A stretch of DNA of 64,000 nt, from positions 48,478,686-48,542,685 of the forward strand of contig NC_086378.1 of assembly GCF_036588685.1 (NCBI RefSeq), read 5' to 3'. Positions 1-9,230 of this stretch are shown piece after piece. The DNA comes from Mytilus trossulus. Lineage: Eukaryota > Mollusca > Bivalvia > Mytilida > Mytilidae. The stretch's first letter is position 1. The number at the start of each line of letters is the position of its first letter. The notes beneath the pieces were generated by a model, which saw nothing but the letters and a program-made list of their open reading frames with translations, was not told the origin of the DNA and did not search any database. Both the position numbers and the translations under genes were made by a program.

Positions 1-904
1 AAGCCTTATCAAAAGAACCCTACACATAGATATAAGATGTGGTATGAGTGTCAATTTGACAACCTTTCATCCAAGTCGTAAATACGCTTTTAGAATTGAA
101 GTTTTTCCTTTAGCATTATAAGGCTTGTCTGTGAGGATTCCTTGCGAAGTTTGACTTTTGATAATCAAATACACCGTATCGTCTATGGCGTTATTACCAA
201 CTTCAGATTAAAAAATACAAAAAAAAATCTTAATCTCGTAGAATTGAATATATATCATTTGTCTGAAACCGATTATTCTTTCATTTCTCTTGTTGTCTCC
301 GAAAATAATGGGGTGTGTTTCAATTTGAAATGATTAATTATAAAACAAGAAGATGTGGTATGCTTGCCAATGAGACAATTTCTCACAAGAGACCAAAATG
401 ACACAGAAATTAACAACAATAGGTCATTGTACATGCTGTACAACCTGTTTCTTCACTGTGTTTGCTTTTTTCTTTAAGCATGTTATTCGTACTTTCACGT
501 ATACATTGAGTGCATTCACATTGGTTAACATTTCCCATTTTTTTAATTTAAAGTAAGACTAACCCTTGCACTACGGAGGTTGCACATTTAAATGTGAGGT
601 TTACACAATGTTAGATCGAAAACGAAATAATGAAGTAATTGGTAGACAATGGTAAAATAAAATCTCATTACTGATTTAAAGTTACTGTTACACAAACACG
701 TTTACTAATTAAACTGAAAGATCCTGCCCCGAACTCTAATTAATTGTATGTGTTTAGGATTAACAATATCAATCAATAAATATACTGGACAATTATTGAT
801 CTGTCAAACTAATTACCACGACGACAATTTTTAAATAAAACATAACTAATTACTGATTTAATTTTCAACACAAATTTATATTAAATCCATCGAAATCGAA
901 AAAA
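1..904. other. Gene-free AT-rich DNA with short dispersed-repeat fragments
   Basis: I see no coding region. Bases 34-52 and 350-410 contain a 'gatgtggtatg..tgccaat' motif that recurs, on either strand, near 5110-5160, 13135-13185, 14850-14910 and 26400-26460. These are fragments of one high-copy dispersed family. The remainder is unremarkable AT-rich sequence. Confidence 0.5.
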
Positions 905-907
905 GTC

Positions 908-975
908 CGGTTAACCGGTTAAGCTAGCGTTTTTGGTATTCGGTATTCGGTCGATCGACCGATTAACCGGTTAAC
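908..975. repeat. Cluster of perfect short palindromes (TTAACCGGTTAA, CGGTCGATCGACCG)
   Basis: TTAACCGGTTAA occurs at 911-922 and again at 963-974. The 14-bp perfect palindrome CGGTCGATCGACCG lies between them at 948-961, and 'ggtattc' is repeated in tandem at 935-947. The whole 68-bp block can fold on itself. No family is recognised. Confidence 0.55.
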
Positions 976-1183
976 CGTTGACAACACTACAAAAAAGGTA
1001 TGTATAATTGTGCTTTTCAACAAATATCGAAGTCCAAAGACCGTAATTTCGGTAACAATTAGTAGAGCGGAACCAAACTTAAACTCGATCTGTAACTCAT
1101 CATGGTTTACTCACATATATACAAAAAGCAGTCAAATGTCTGAAGACGTTTAGAAAAAAAAATCCGTTAAATAGTTTGTTGCG

Positions 1184-1208
1184 GAATTACGGAATTACGG
1201 AATTACGG
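1184..1208. repeat. Short (GGAATTAC)n microsatellite
   Basis: The octamer ggaattac is repeated three times in tandem immediately downstream of a poly-A-rich stretch. Confidence 0.7.
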
Positions 1209-2599
1209 ACAAGGGCAAAACTATATGGCACCGACATCCTCGTACGAACCTTTGTTGATGATGTATCTCTGATATACATGTAAGTTTGATAAACATTTGG
1301 AAAGAATTATACATATGAGAGGACTTTTAAACTGGGTGGCCGGACATATACACGGACACAACCGGACTCCTGGTAATTTTGTGTTGCCCATAATGCGGGA
1401 TTCACACAGCTGAACATTGCTCCCGTTTGAGACCAGACACCGTTAGGACACGAAAGGTAAACAAAGTCGGCCTACTATCCGCAATGTCCTTTAATGTCCT
1501 ATTATTGCCCGATCACTGTAGTATACATTCGTAACATATTCCTACGGCTTAAAGAGGTCCAAGTGAGGTGACTTTTAGTAGCAATTGGGCTAACTCGATT
1601 TTGTCTAGTAGGATTTCAATCGTGATTATGTCGTGACAGATTCTGCTGTAACAGTTACGTATATCGGAGTTGGATAGCACTACCCGCCCTCTTTGGTCGC
1701 AACACTTTCTCTCCTAGTACCACTCATCTGAGTTATATTTAAATTAATTTTGTTGCAGAAATTTACAGTCAACGCATTTTGACTGCTCAAATAGAATGAG
1801 TGCAGTATGAAAGCCAATAACAAACTAGTAAAAAATCTAAGACAATGTGTGACATTCTGGTCCTCCTTGTGTCTTTGTCATATTGTCTTATTTTAAAAAC
1901 TAATTACATTATGTGTTTTGTTGGAAACTAGAAATTTATTTTTCATTTAAAGAATGTTTTCGAGAAGAAAAATATTAAGATATTATTGATAAAAGTAAAA
2001 GAAATGTGAGAAGAAAAATAGTCGGACCGATGGGCTGTCGGACTAATGGCGTGTAACCGTTTGTTCTGTCATGCCTTGGTGAAAAGCTTCTATCCCATGA
2101 AATGAAGATGCAATGAAAAGCTTCTATCCCATGAAGTGAAGATGGAAAGCAGACACCAACAAAAGTGTCACTGTCTGCTTTACCAAAGACGACATTTGAG
2201 TTCTCTACAAGGCCTTTCAAATTAAAATTCAGAACATCAATCCATGTTCCATGTAAAGATTAGGTGGAAATCTTATGTTTTAATAAAACACTCCTCTCCC
2301 TTGAATGGAGCATTAGGAGATGCTATCACTGCCCGTCTTTTTGACATTTTTGGCAGACTTTTTTTAATCTATGTCATTCAAGCGCTTGCTCTGAGTACAG
2401 TGTATAACAAGCACAAATGAAGCACTTTAAAGATCATGAATTGAAATAAGTAAAGCCTGGAAACAAACTCCGCGGATATGATCAAAATTCCGGAAAGGCT
2501 TTATATCAAATCCCTAATCTGTATGACGTCCTTTTAAACCTCCTTATATCTTTATGAGGTCATGTTACATAATAAAGACATCTACTTGAATAATAATAA
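1209..2599. other. No gene recognised; one 34-bp tandem duplication
   Basis: No convincing coding region or RNA gene is visible. A segment starting gaaaagcttctatccc is duplicated in tandem at about 2080-2110 and 2114-2144, with one or two differences. Bases 1300-1800 are less AT-rich than their surroundings, but every frame I read through is interrupted by stops. Confidence 0.45.
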
Positions 2600-2604
2600 A
2601 GTGT

Positions 2605-2735
2605 ATATGATAAGGATTTTTCAATATCACACACCATATCAACCCTCAACCAATACAATTCCTCGAGCAAAGCTCTTGGGATTATATTGGTGTCTCGGGT
2701 TGATACGGATGCGATATTGAAAAAGCCATATGATA
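2605..2735. repeat. Hairpin (foldback) element, about 50-bp arms
   Basis: The left arm (about 2617-2668, starting tttttcaatatcacacac) is the reverse complement, with scattered mismatches, of the right arm (about 2671-2724, ending gatgcgatattgaaaaa). Only a few bases separate the arms at the centre (ctcgagcaaagctc), and weaker pairing continues outward. Such a near-complete palindrome with no coding content resembles a short MITE or foldback element. It is not assigned to a family. Confidence 0.7.
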
Positions 2736-3011
2736 TTCTCTATATATATAATTTATATATAATTATACAAGGGAATTTTAGCTTCTTTGACCTACTTTAT
2801 CTTTTTATTCGGATACTTAGCTTGCTATTATCTTCTCCGAGTTTAACAGGAACATAAGAATGATCTAGAATAGAACCCAGATTGAACCAAGAAGTTAGGT
2901 TGATATAACCAAACAACCCGGATGTTGAACAAGTTACCAAGGTTTAGAACCAGAGTGCCCGGATAGAACCTTATTCCATTCGGAATTCTCATGACTTTTT
3001 ATACCTTCAAC

Positions 3012-3178
3012 ATATTTATATATAATTATATATAATTTATATATAATTATATATAATTTATATATAATATATTTAATTTATATATAATATATATAATTTA
3101 TATTTAATATATATAATTTATATATAATATATATAATTATATATAACTTATATATAATGCATAATATATATAATCAAT
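3012..3178. repeat. AT-rich low-complexity (TATATAATTTA)n tract
   Basis: Irregular tandem copies of tatataatata/tatataattta fill about 165 bp. A shorter tract of the same composition lies at 2740-2765. Confidence 0.85.
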
Positions 3179-3539
3179 TATAATTTGTTCGTGTGCAGTT
3201 CGACTCTATTCACATAAAAATCTTACGTAAACTTTGATTGTAATTTATAGTGAAATTTGTATGATTTACAACACTAGTGGTCTTATGATGAGATAGGGTT
3301 GTTGATTTAAAGTCAAGGGATGTAAATTCGAGCGCTGGAGATTTAAAATTTATAGCGTTGGACTTTGCTTTTGCAGCGCTGGACACACTTCTATTCACCT
3401 ACACGGCTGTACTTGATATCGACAGCGATTTACTTTACATTTGTAACCGGATTTTTGTGACAAAAATGTCGGTTATTGATTTTGGGATATACGGCGGTGG
3501 TTGGGCGGTCGGGCGGCCAGGCCGGCGACAGCCAATAGT

Positions 3540-4970
3540 TGTCCGTGCATTAACTCATGAACAATTCAACCAAGGCTTTTAAAATTTAAATATATTGTTA
3601 TTGACAAAAAAGGAGGTCAAGTGCAATAATGACAATTTGGACTTTTACCGTTCAGCAGTTAGGTTCTTTAAAGATTGAAAAACAGTCCTATCCGTGTATT
3701 TACTCATGAACTGTTCTACCAAAGCTTTTGAAATTTTAACATGTTGCTTTTACCAATGTTATTTCAACTGATCGGGCGGAGCTAGGTTTTAATTTGCATA
3801 AGGACAGTCTATTGGAAGATGTGTGTGATAAGGATGATTGCCGTTATAATTATTACTAATTTCTAATCACCTATCAGTGTCATCAAAGAAATTTACAAAA
3901 GAATTACTGGACACTTTATTGATGAGTTTATCCTTATACACCTATCTATAGATGGCCTGGTTTATTATGAGCGAACCGGTAAAACTCCGCCCAGTCAAGT
4001 GAAATAAATCGAGTAATATTGATGACAAAATTGAGGTCAAGTTCAATAATGACGATGTACCGTTCAGGAGTTATGGTATTTGAAAGATTGAAAATGGCGT
4101 TTCCATCGTGAGCGTGCATTAACTCATGAGCTTTTCAACCAACTTTTTTAAAATTTTAAGATGTTGTAACTGATGACAAAATTAAGATCAATTTCAATCA
4201 AAGCGATTTTCACTTATTCTGTTAAGGAGTTATGGTTCTTGAAAGATTGAAAAATTGTGTTTTCAGTCATGTTGTTGCATTTACTTATGAACCATTCAAC
4301 CAATTTCAATATGTTGTTACTGATGACAAAATGGTGGTCAAAGGAGTGGTAAGGGCCGATTTTGGCCTCAATTTTCAATTTCATCTGACGAAATATTTTA
4401 GACACTTTTTAAACACTTAAGTGTCTCTTTCAATTGATAAAATTAGATTTTGTGAAAGATTTTAACTGATTAAGTCATTAAAAACGCTCTGATTCAAGCT
4501 TAAATATGAAAAATCTATCAAATTTGCCAAAAATCGTCACTTTTCAGATGGTTTTTGTCAAAAATGAAAGTGGCCGCATCCGTGTTCATCCTCAACCTTT
4601 ATATATATTATGTATTATAATCAAATACAACTTACATTTCAATATTATGAATGAACACGAATGCGGCCACTTTCATTTTGGACAGAAACCGTCTAAAATT
4701 TAACTAAAATGCTAAAATTGGATTTCAGTAATTTAGCATGACTTTGTGATGCTAGTATCCGGTATATGTGCATTGTATTGTCAAAAACAGCCCATATTTG
4801 TGTAGCAGAATCATTCTACTTTCCAATAAAGAGCTTAACGATTGCATTTTCATAACTTGGTAAAACTGCTATATTTTGAGGCCAAAAAGAGGTCTTACTG
4901 AACCTACTCCTTTGATATTGACGATTTTCACTTTCACCGTTCATCAGTTATGGTTCTTGAGATATTGAAA
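3540..4970 (+). repeat. Diverged direct repeats of a 100-200-bp module
   Basis: A module reading roughly 'actcatgaacnnttcaacca', then 'ttgacaaa...gaggtcaa', then 'caccgttcagcagttatg', then 'cttnaaagattgaaaa' recurs at about 3545-3680, 3700-3745, 4020-4105, 4110-4262, 4270-4345 and 4885-4975. Copies share order and orientation but are strongly diverged. The short open frames inside (3358-3582, 4232-4420) follow the repeats and are not convincing genes. This is probably an old tandemly expanded dispersed element. Confidence 0.55.
4546..4694. repeat. Inverted-repeat hairpin element with 46-bp arms
   Basis: The left arm 4546-4591 and the right arm 4649-4694 are reverse complements with about five mismatches in 46. 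They share the GC-richer core aaaatgaaagtggccgcat. The 57-bp loop is AT-rich. The 65-codon open frame across it is a by-product of the palindrome. A MITE-like element or remnant is likely. Confidence 0.7.
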
Positions 4971-4974
4971 ATAC

Positions 4975-5460
4975 CAGGACACAAATAAATGTTAATAAAT
5001 CTGGTTTGCTGTCGCTCTGACAGCCTCTTGTTATCACAAGACTTTAGATATGCTGCGCTTAACCTTACATGTATGGTCTTTGAACTACATCCACTTCATT
5101 TGATCTTTGGTGGTGGCTAGTTGTCTAATTGACAATCATACATTTTTTGTACCACATCTCCATATCTTATTAAGATAGTGTACGTCAAGTTTCTGCAAAA
5201 TGCTTTAACAAAACATCCTGTGGTATTTCACACGTAATTATATGACTTCTGCCATTACATTTGTAAACCATATCGAGCTTCGGCATCATGTTGCACCATT
5301 TTTATTTCTTGTACTGTATGTATACAATCACAATAATCTATTATAGATTTTACAACTGCAGGGATAAGTAGTATGCACAAAATAAGATGTATAGGGGATA
5401 CAAAGCGGGGCATACGTCAAAGAGTCGATGACCTCAACTGTTTCTTTTATTTTCATAAAT

Positions 5461-5491
<31 letters not shown>

Positions 5492-6239
5492 TGATGTCTC
5501 TTTTTTCAGCTTTCAGCTCATGTTATTGTATGTTTCTAGTTAATGCAAATTTTTACGAAATAGGAGAAGTGTGCAAGACATGTAGCTTGAAAACAGGCTC
5601 GGTGACATGCTATGTTCTCAAAGTTCTGTATTTTCTATTTTGTATACCACCGAACTAATTTAATATACATAAAATGAACATGAATGATTAATGCTTAATC
5701 AAATCATTCAATATTATTTGTACATTATTTTAAGATTTCCTAATTAATATTATGCGATATTTTGATATGCGATAAAATGATAAACTTTAATTTATATCAA
5801 ACTGGTTATCTCTTTAAGTTCAAAGTAATTAGATATGATATACTATGGTCGGTATATAAACTTTCACAATCCAAACGTGTATGTATTTACATTACACGAA
5901 TATCAATACACGATAAATTTACTCTTAAAAGAAATATTTCAAATGGTTCAATACAGCTATTGAAAATATACTATTAATTCTATTTAAACTTTTCACTTGA
6001 TAAAAGTTTAAAGGAAACGCTGTTCCGATCAATTATTTTCTATGGTTAATGTATTTAAATGATAGTTGTCCCGTCGTTTTGTCTATATATGCATACAAAA
6101 CATTAAAATATATGCCAAACTAAAACATAACTTGATTTTCTTAAAGAGCGAATGCACTTTCGTTGTAAAATTTCATCTATCTTTTAAATGTATTCGAAGT
6201 CGTATCTGTAGGATATTATGAATTTGATATATTGAAAAG
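4975..6239. other. Upstream region of the RING/B-box gene; no gene seen
   Basis: The region is AT-rich and contains a 27-bp poly-A run (5465-5491) and part of a high-copy dispersed repeat (about 5105-5165). A possible splice acceptor, cgtatctgtag, ends at 6211, 28 bp before the RING/B-box start codon, so an untranslated upstream exon is possible. No TATA box could be assigned with confidence. Confidence 0.4.
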
Positions 6240-8195
6240 ATGGGTGTAAAACTTAAACGACGGGATATAGTAAAATTAGTGACTTGTAAGATATGTGAAC
6301 GCTCAATGACTAAACCGAAATGTTTGAATTGTATGCATTCATTTTGTGAGCCGTGTTTATCCGCATATATCATAAAGCTAGTAGAGAGCGAGGGTAAATC
6401 TTTACAATGTTTTAAATGTCCGTCTTGCCAAGCAGATAATAAAATTCCTGATACGTCATTGCCAATCGAATCTTGGGTACGTTTATTTTCACCAAGTGCA
6501 ATCGTTACTTTTCTCTTGGAGAAAATGTCTTTGGAAAATTCTCAGAAGTGTGATCCTTGTAAGCGAGGTGACATCATGCTGGATGCTACGTCATGGTGCA
6601 AAGATTGCGGTGAAGCTCTGTGTGAGAACTGTGCAAGTTATCACACTAAAGTCAAAATGCTGATGGATCATACAATTGTTACATTAGACGAAATGCGAAA
6701 GCAACCTAAACAGATTACCGACACTGGCGAGTTGTGCTCCCAACATGGAGGAAAATACGTGGAAGCGTTTTGTGACGACCATGATGCTATATGCTGCGTC
6801 GAGTGCATTACAGAAAATCACAGGCAGTGCAAAACGGTCCGTACTTTAGAACAAGCTTCTCTTGGTATCAAAACAAAATTGGACCCGTTAGTTTTTAGAA
6901 TGAATGAATTAGAAAAACAAGCTGTTTCCGTTGTTGAAGACAGAAAAACCAACATGGACGACATTTTGAAACAAAAGGAAGACATTCTTACTGAAGTAAA
7001 TAAAACAAGGACAGACATGCAAAGTTACTTTGAAACACTAGAAACAAAACTGAAAGAAGAAATAACACAAACACACGAGTCGTTGTCCGAAGAACTTCAA
7101 TTACAGGCTCAAAATTTCGAACATATATTTAACAATTGCGATAATGGAAAAAGAGTTCTTACTGCCTCCGTAGATTATGGATCTGACAGAGATATCTTCC
7201 TAACTGCTTTTAAACTCAGAAAACAATGTGAACGTCATGAAATTTACATCAGATCACAAAGTGAGAACATTTTACGCCATGACTATAGCTTACATATGAA
7301 TGAAATCATCAAAACCTTCACGGATCAAATTAAAAGCATGGGAAACGTATCAATAGAACAAAAACCAACCAACATAGTACCTTCATTCTACAAAGATATG
7401 CATGTTTCAGTTGTAGCAAACATGTCGGGTAAATCTTGGTCTGATACTGGCCATTGTTGGTTTACCGGTGGAATATTCTTACAAGGTGGTTTAATCGTAA
7501 TGGCGGATTACCGCAACCGGAAGTTAAAGTGCTTCAATACGACTTATACGATGACAAATGAGTTAGTTCTAGAGGACAATCCATGGGACGTGTGTTTTCT
7601 AGAAAGTGATGATTTAGAAGGTGACACTATGCTGGTAACATTTCCAAATGATTCAAATGCAAAAGTCGTGAAGATAGATAGTGGAGGGAAGATGGTTCTA
7701 CAAGATGACGAGTATGAAATTGGCAGTGGTGGACATGGCTTACACAGAAATGGGGATCGGATATATATAGCTTGTTCAAATGAGATTAGGATGCTAAGTT
7801 TGAAAACAAAATCTATTTCGACTATGCCTGTGGGAAATCGAGGAGCGAGATATGTGCTTAGTACAAAGGCATCAAGCATTTGTTATTCTACAAAGGCATC
7901 CGTCACATGTCATGATAAGAAAGGACAAGAAATATTTCGATATAAAGACCCGGAACTTCGTTCTCCACGTGGTATAGCAGAAGACGCAGAGGGAAATATT
8001 TATGTTTGTGGAATTGATTCAAATAATGTGCACCAGCTACTTCCAGACGGTACATTTGTCAAAATTGCCCTGTCTGGCAAGGATGATATAAACAATCCGT
8101 ATGCCATTCTATTCCAACAAGACAGCACACGATTTATTGTTACTCAAATGGACTCCGATATAGTCAAAGTTTACGAACTTATCACTATGTGGTAG
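6240..8195 (+). CDS. RING/B-box/coiled-coil protein with NHL-like C-terminus (TRIM family, probable E3 ubiquitin ligase)
   Basis: A 651-residue single-exon protein. The N-terminal RING has the C3HC4 pattern Cys16, Cys19, Cys31, His33, Cys36, Cys39, Cys60 and Cys63. Two B-boxes follow: one around 104-144 (Cys104, Cys107, Cys120, Cys123, Cys128, Cys131, His135, His144) and one around 165-196 (Cys165, His168, Cys177 onward). Residues about 205-310 are charged and heptad-like, fitting the coiled coil through which TRIM proteins dimerise. Residues about 395-651 contain repeated short beta-strand-like segments with the ADYRNRKLK and SPRGIAEDAEGNIYV motifs, as in the NHL/six-bladed propellers of TRIM2/3/56/71-type proteins. 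The family transfers ubiquitin through the RING, and molluscan members are often linked to immune signalling; the substrate here is unknown. The start is preceded by aaaag and followed by G, a good context. No frame damage is seen. Confidence 0.9.
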   Translation: MGVKLKRRDIVKLVTCKICERSMTKPKCLNCMHSFCEPCLSAYIIKLVESEGKSLQCFKCPSCQADNKIPDTSLPIESWVRLFSPSAIVTFLLEKMSLENSQKCDPCKRGDIMLDATSWCKDCGEALCENCASYHTKVKMLMDHTIVTLDEMRKQPKQITDTGELCSQHGGKYVEAFCDDHDAICCVECITENHRQCKTVRTLEQASLGIKTKLDPLVFRMNELEKQAVSVVEDRKTNMDDILKQKEDILTEVNKTRTDMQSYFETLETKLKEEITQTHESLSEELQLQAQNFEHIFNNCDNGKRVLTASVDYGSDRDIFLTAFKLRKQCERHEIYIRSQSENILRHDYSLHMNEIIKTFTDQIKSMGNVSIEQKPTNIVPSFYKDMHVSVVANMSGKSWSDTGHCWFTGGIFLQGGLIVMADYRNRKLKCFNTTYTMTNELVLEDNPWDVCFLESDDLEGDTMLVTFPNDSNAKVVKIDSGGKMVLQDDEYEIGSGGHGLHRNGDRIYIACSNEIRMLSLKTKSISTMPVGNRGARYVLSTKASSICYSTKASVTCHDKKGQEIFRYKDPELRSPRGIAEDAEGNIYVCGIDSNNVHQLLPDGTFVKIALSGKDDINNPYAILFQQDSTRFIVTQMDSDIVKVYELITMW

Positions 8196-8329
8196 ACATA
8201 CTTCAGTATATGATACGATTGTGCGTAAATCGTTTTTCGATGGTAATCCACGTTTTCCTTTGTTGTCGTTTCAAGAGAATAATGAATGTTTTTTGGTGTA
8301 AAGATTTACTGAAACATTTCAAAATGTAT

Positions 8330-8335
8330 AATAAA
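8330..8335 (+). terminator. Candidate polyadenylation signal AATAAA for the RING/B-box gene
   Basis: AATAAA lies about 135 bp after the stop codon. This is a sensible 3' UTR length for the gene at 6240-8195. The cleavage site cannot be placed. Confidence 0.5.
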
Positions 8336-8339
8336 TAAT

Positions 8340-9106
8340 CGTATTCATATCATCAACCATGTGACAACTTATTTTTGTTAACGTGAATGAGAAACCTTCA
8401 TTCTCACAAGATGAAAAATTTACATATTGATACAAATTTTTAAAATAGAATAGCTAATAACAAAATTCAAATATAGAAAAATATTCAACGTGAAACCGAA
8501 TAACACAATAATTCAAGAATGTGCGAAGTGCAGGAGTTAATTGTCAGTGTTGTTCGGTTACGAAATTTTTAAAAAGAGATTCCTGTAACAATATACATAT
8601 AAGTATTATACCACAATTACAATTCAATTCATCAGCAATATTATACTATAGCATGATTTTAGAGGCGTATAAAACACTTAACAATATTATTCATACAAGC
8701 ATATAAACATATAAAGAAATATAAACTATGAATTTGAAATTACTGAAATCTGAGATATTTATTATTTATGCTTTACTGGGATATCATTTTAAACAGGAGT
8801 TGTTTATCCTAGTCCATAGCATGAATAATTAAGCAAAAGTTAAAATATATATAAAAATATGCTTGGTACAACATGTAGATTATGCCTGCATAGATTGTTC
8901 AATAGATTAATAACAAGCATAATTTAAAACTTTGTATACTTCATTTAATATGATTCTTTTGATGACTAATAGGCAAACGTTACTTTCCTTATTGTTTACC
9001 ACAGATTGAGGTCAATTTAACAACAACTTTTTTTCTTCTTCAAAAGTGTCTGGAAATACTAAAAGAAGGTATAAACTTTGATAAACGAAATGTTTACCTT
9101 TCTTAG
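8340..9106. other. No gene recognised
   Basis: AT-rich sequence with no supported coding region. It ends in a good splice-acceptor-like stretch (tttacctttcttag, AG at 9105-9106) immediately before the exon-like frame at 9107. Confidence 0.45.
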
Positions 9107-9230
9107 ATATGACAGTTTTGAAATATATGTACAATGTAACACCCCTTATGTCCAACCTGTGTATCAAGATTATGTCACAATAGTAATATATCAATGTATC
9201 AATGATCGACAGGATGTTGTAGTTCCTTAA
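9107..9230 (+). pseudogene. Exon-like reading frame at the left edge of the 45-bp array
   Basis: After a polypyrimidine tract and AG at 9105-9106, a frame opens at 9108 and runs 40 codons to a TAA at 9228-9230. It reads YDSFEIYVQC, then NTPYVQPVYQ, then a stretch ending in YQCINDRQDV. Those last residues are the first unit of the 15-codon frame of the adjacent tandem array (YQCVNDRQ...). I do not recognise the protein. The matching right-hand flank is at 16081-16305. One reading is that a coding exon was split by the array; chance is not excluded for 40 codons. Confidence 0.35.

Noticed and set aside
1200-1800. A cysteine-rich minus-strand exon around 1310-1440
   Set aside because: One frame shows several Cys in a row, but it is stopped just upstream by TAA and has no clear splice sites or family pattern.
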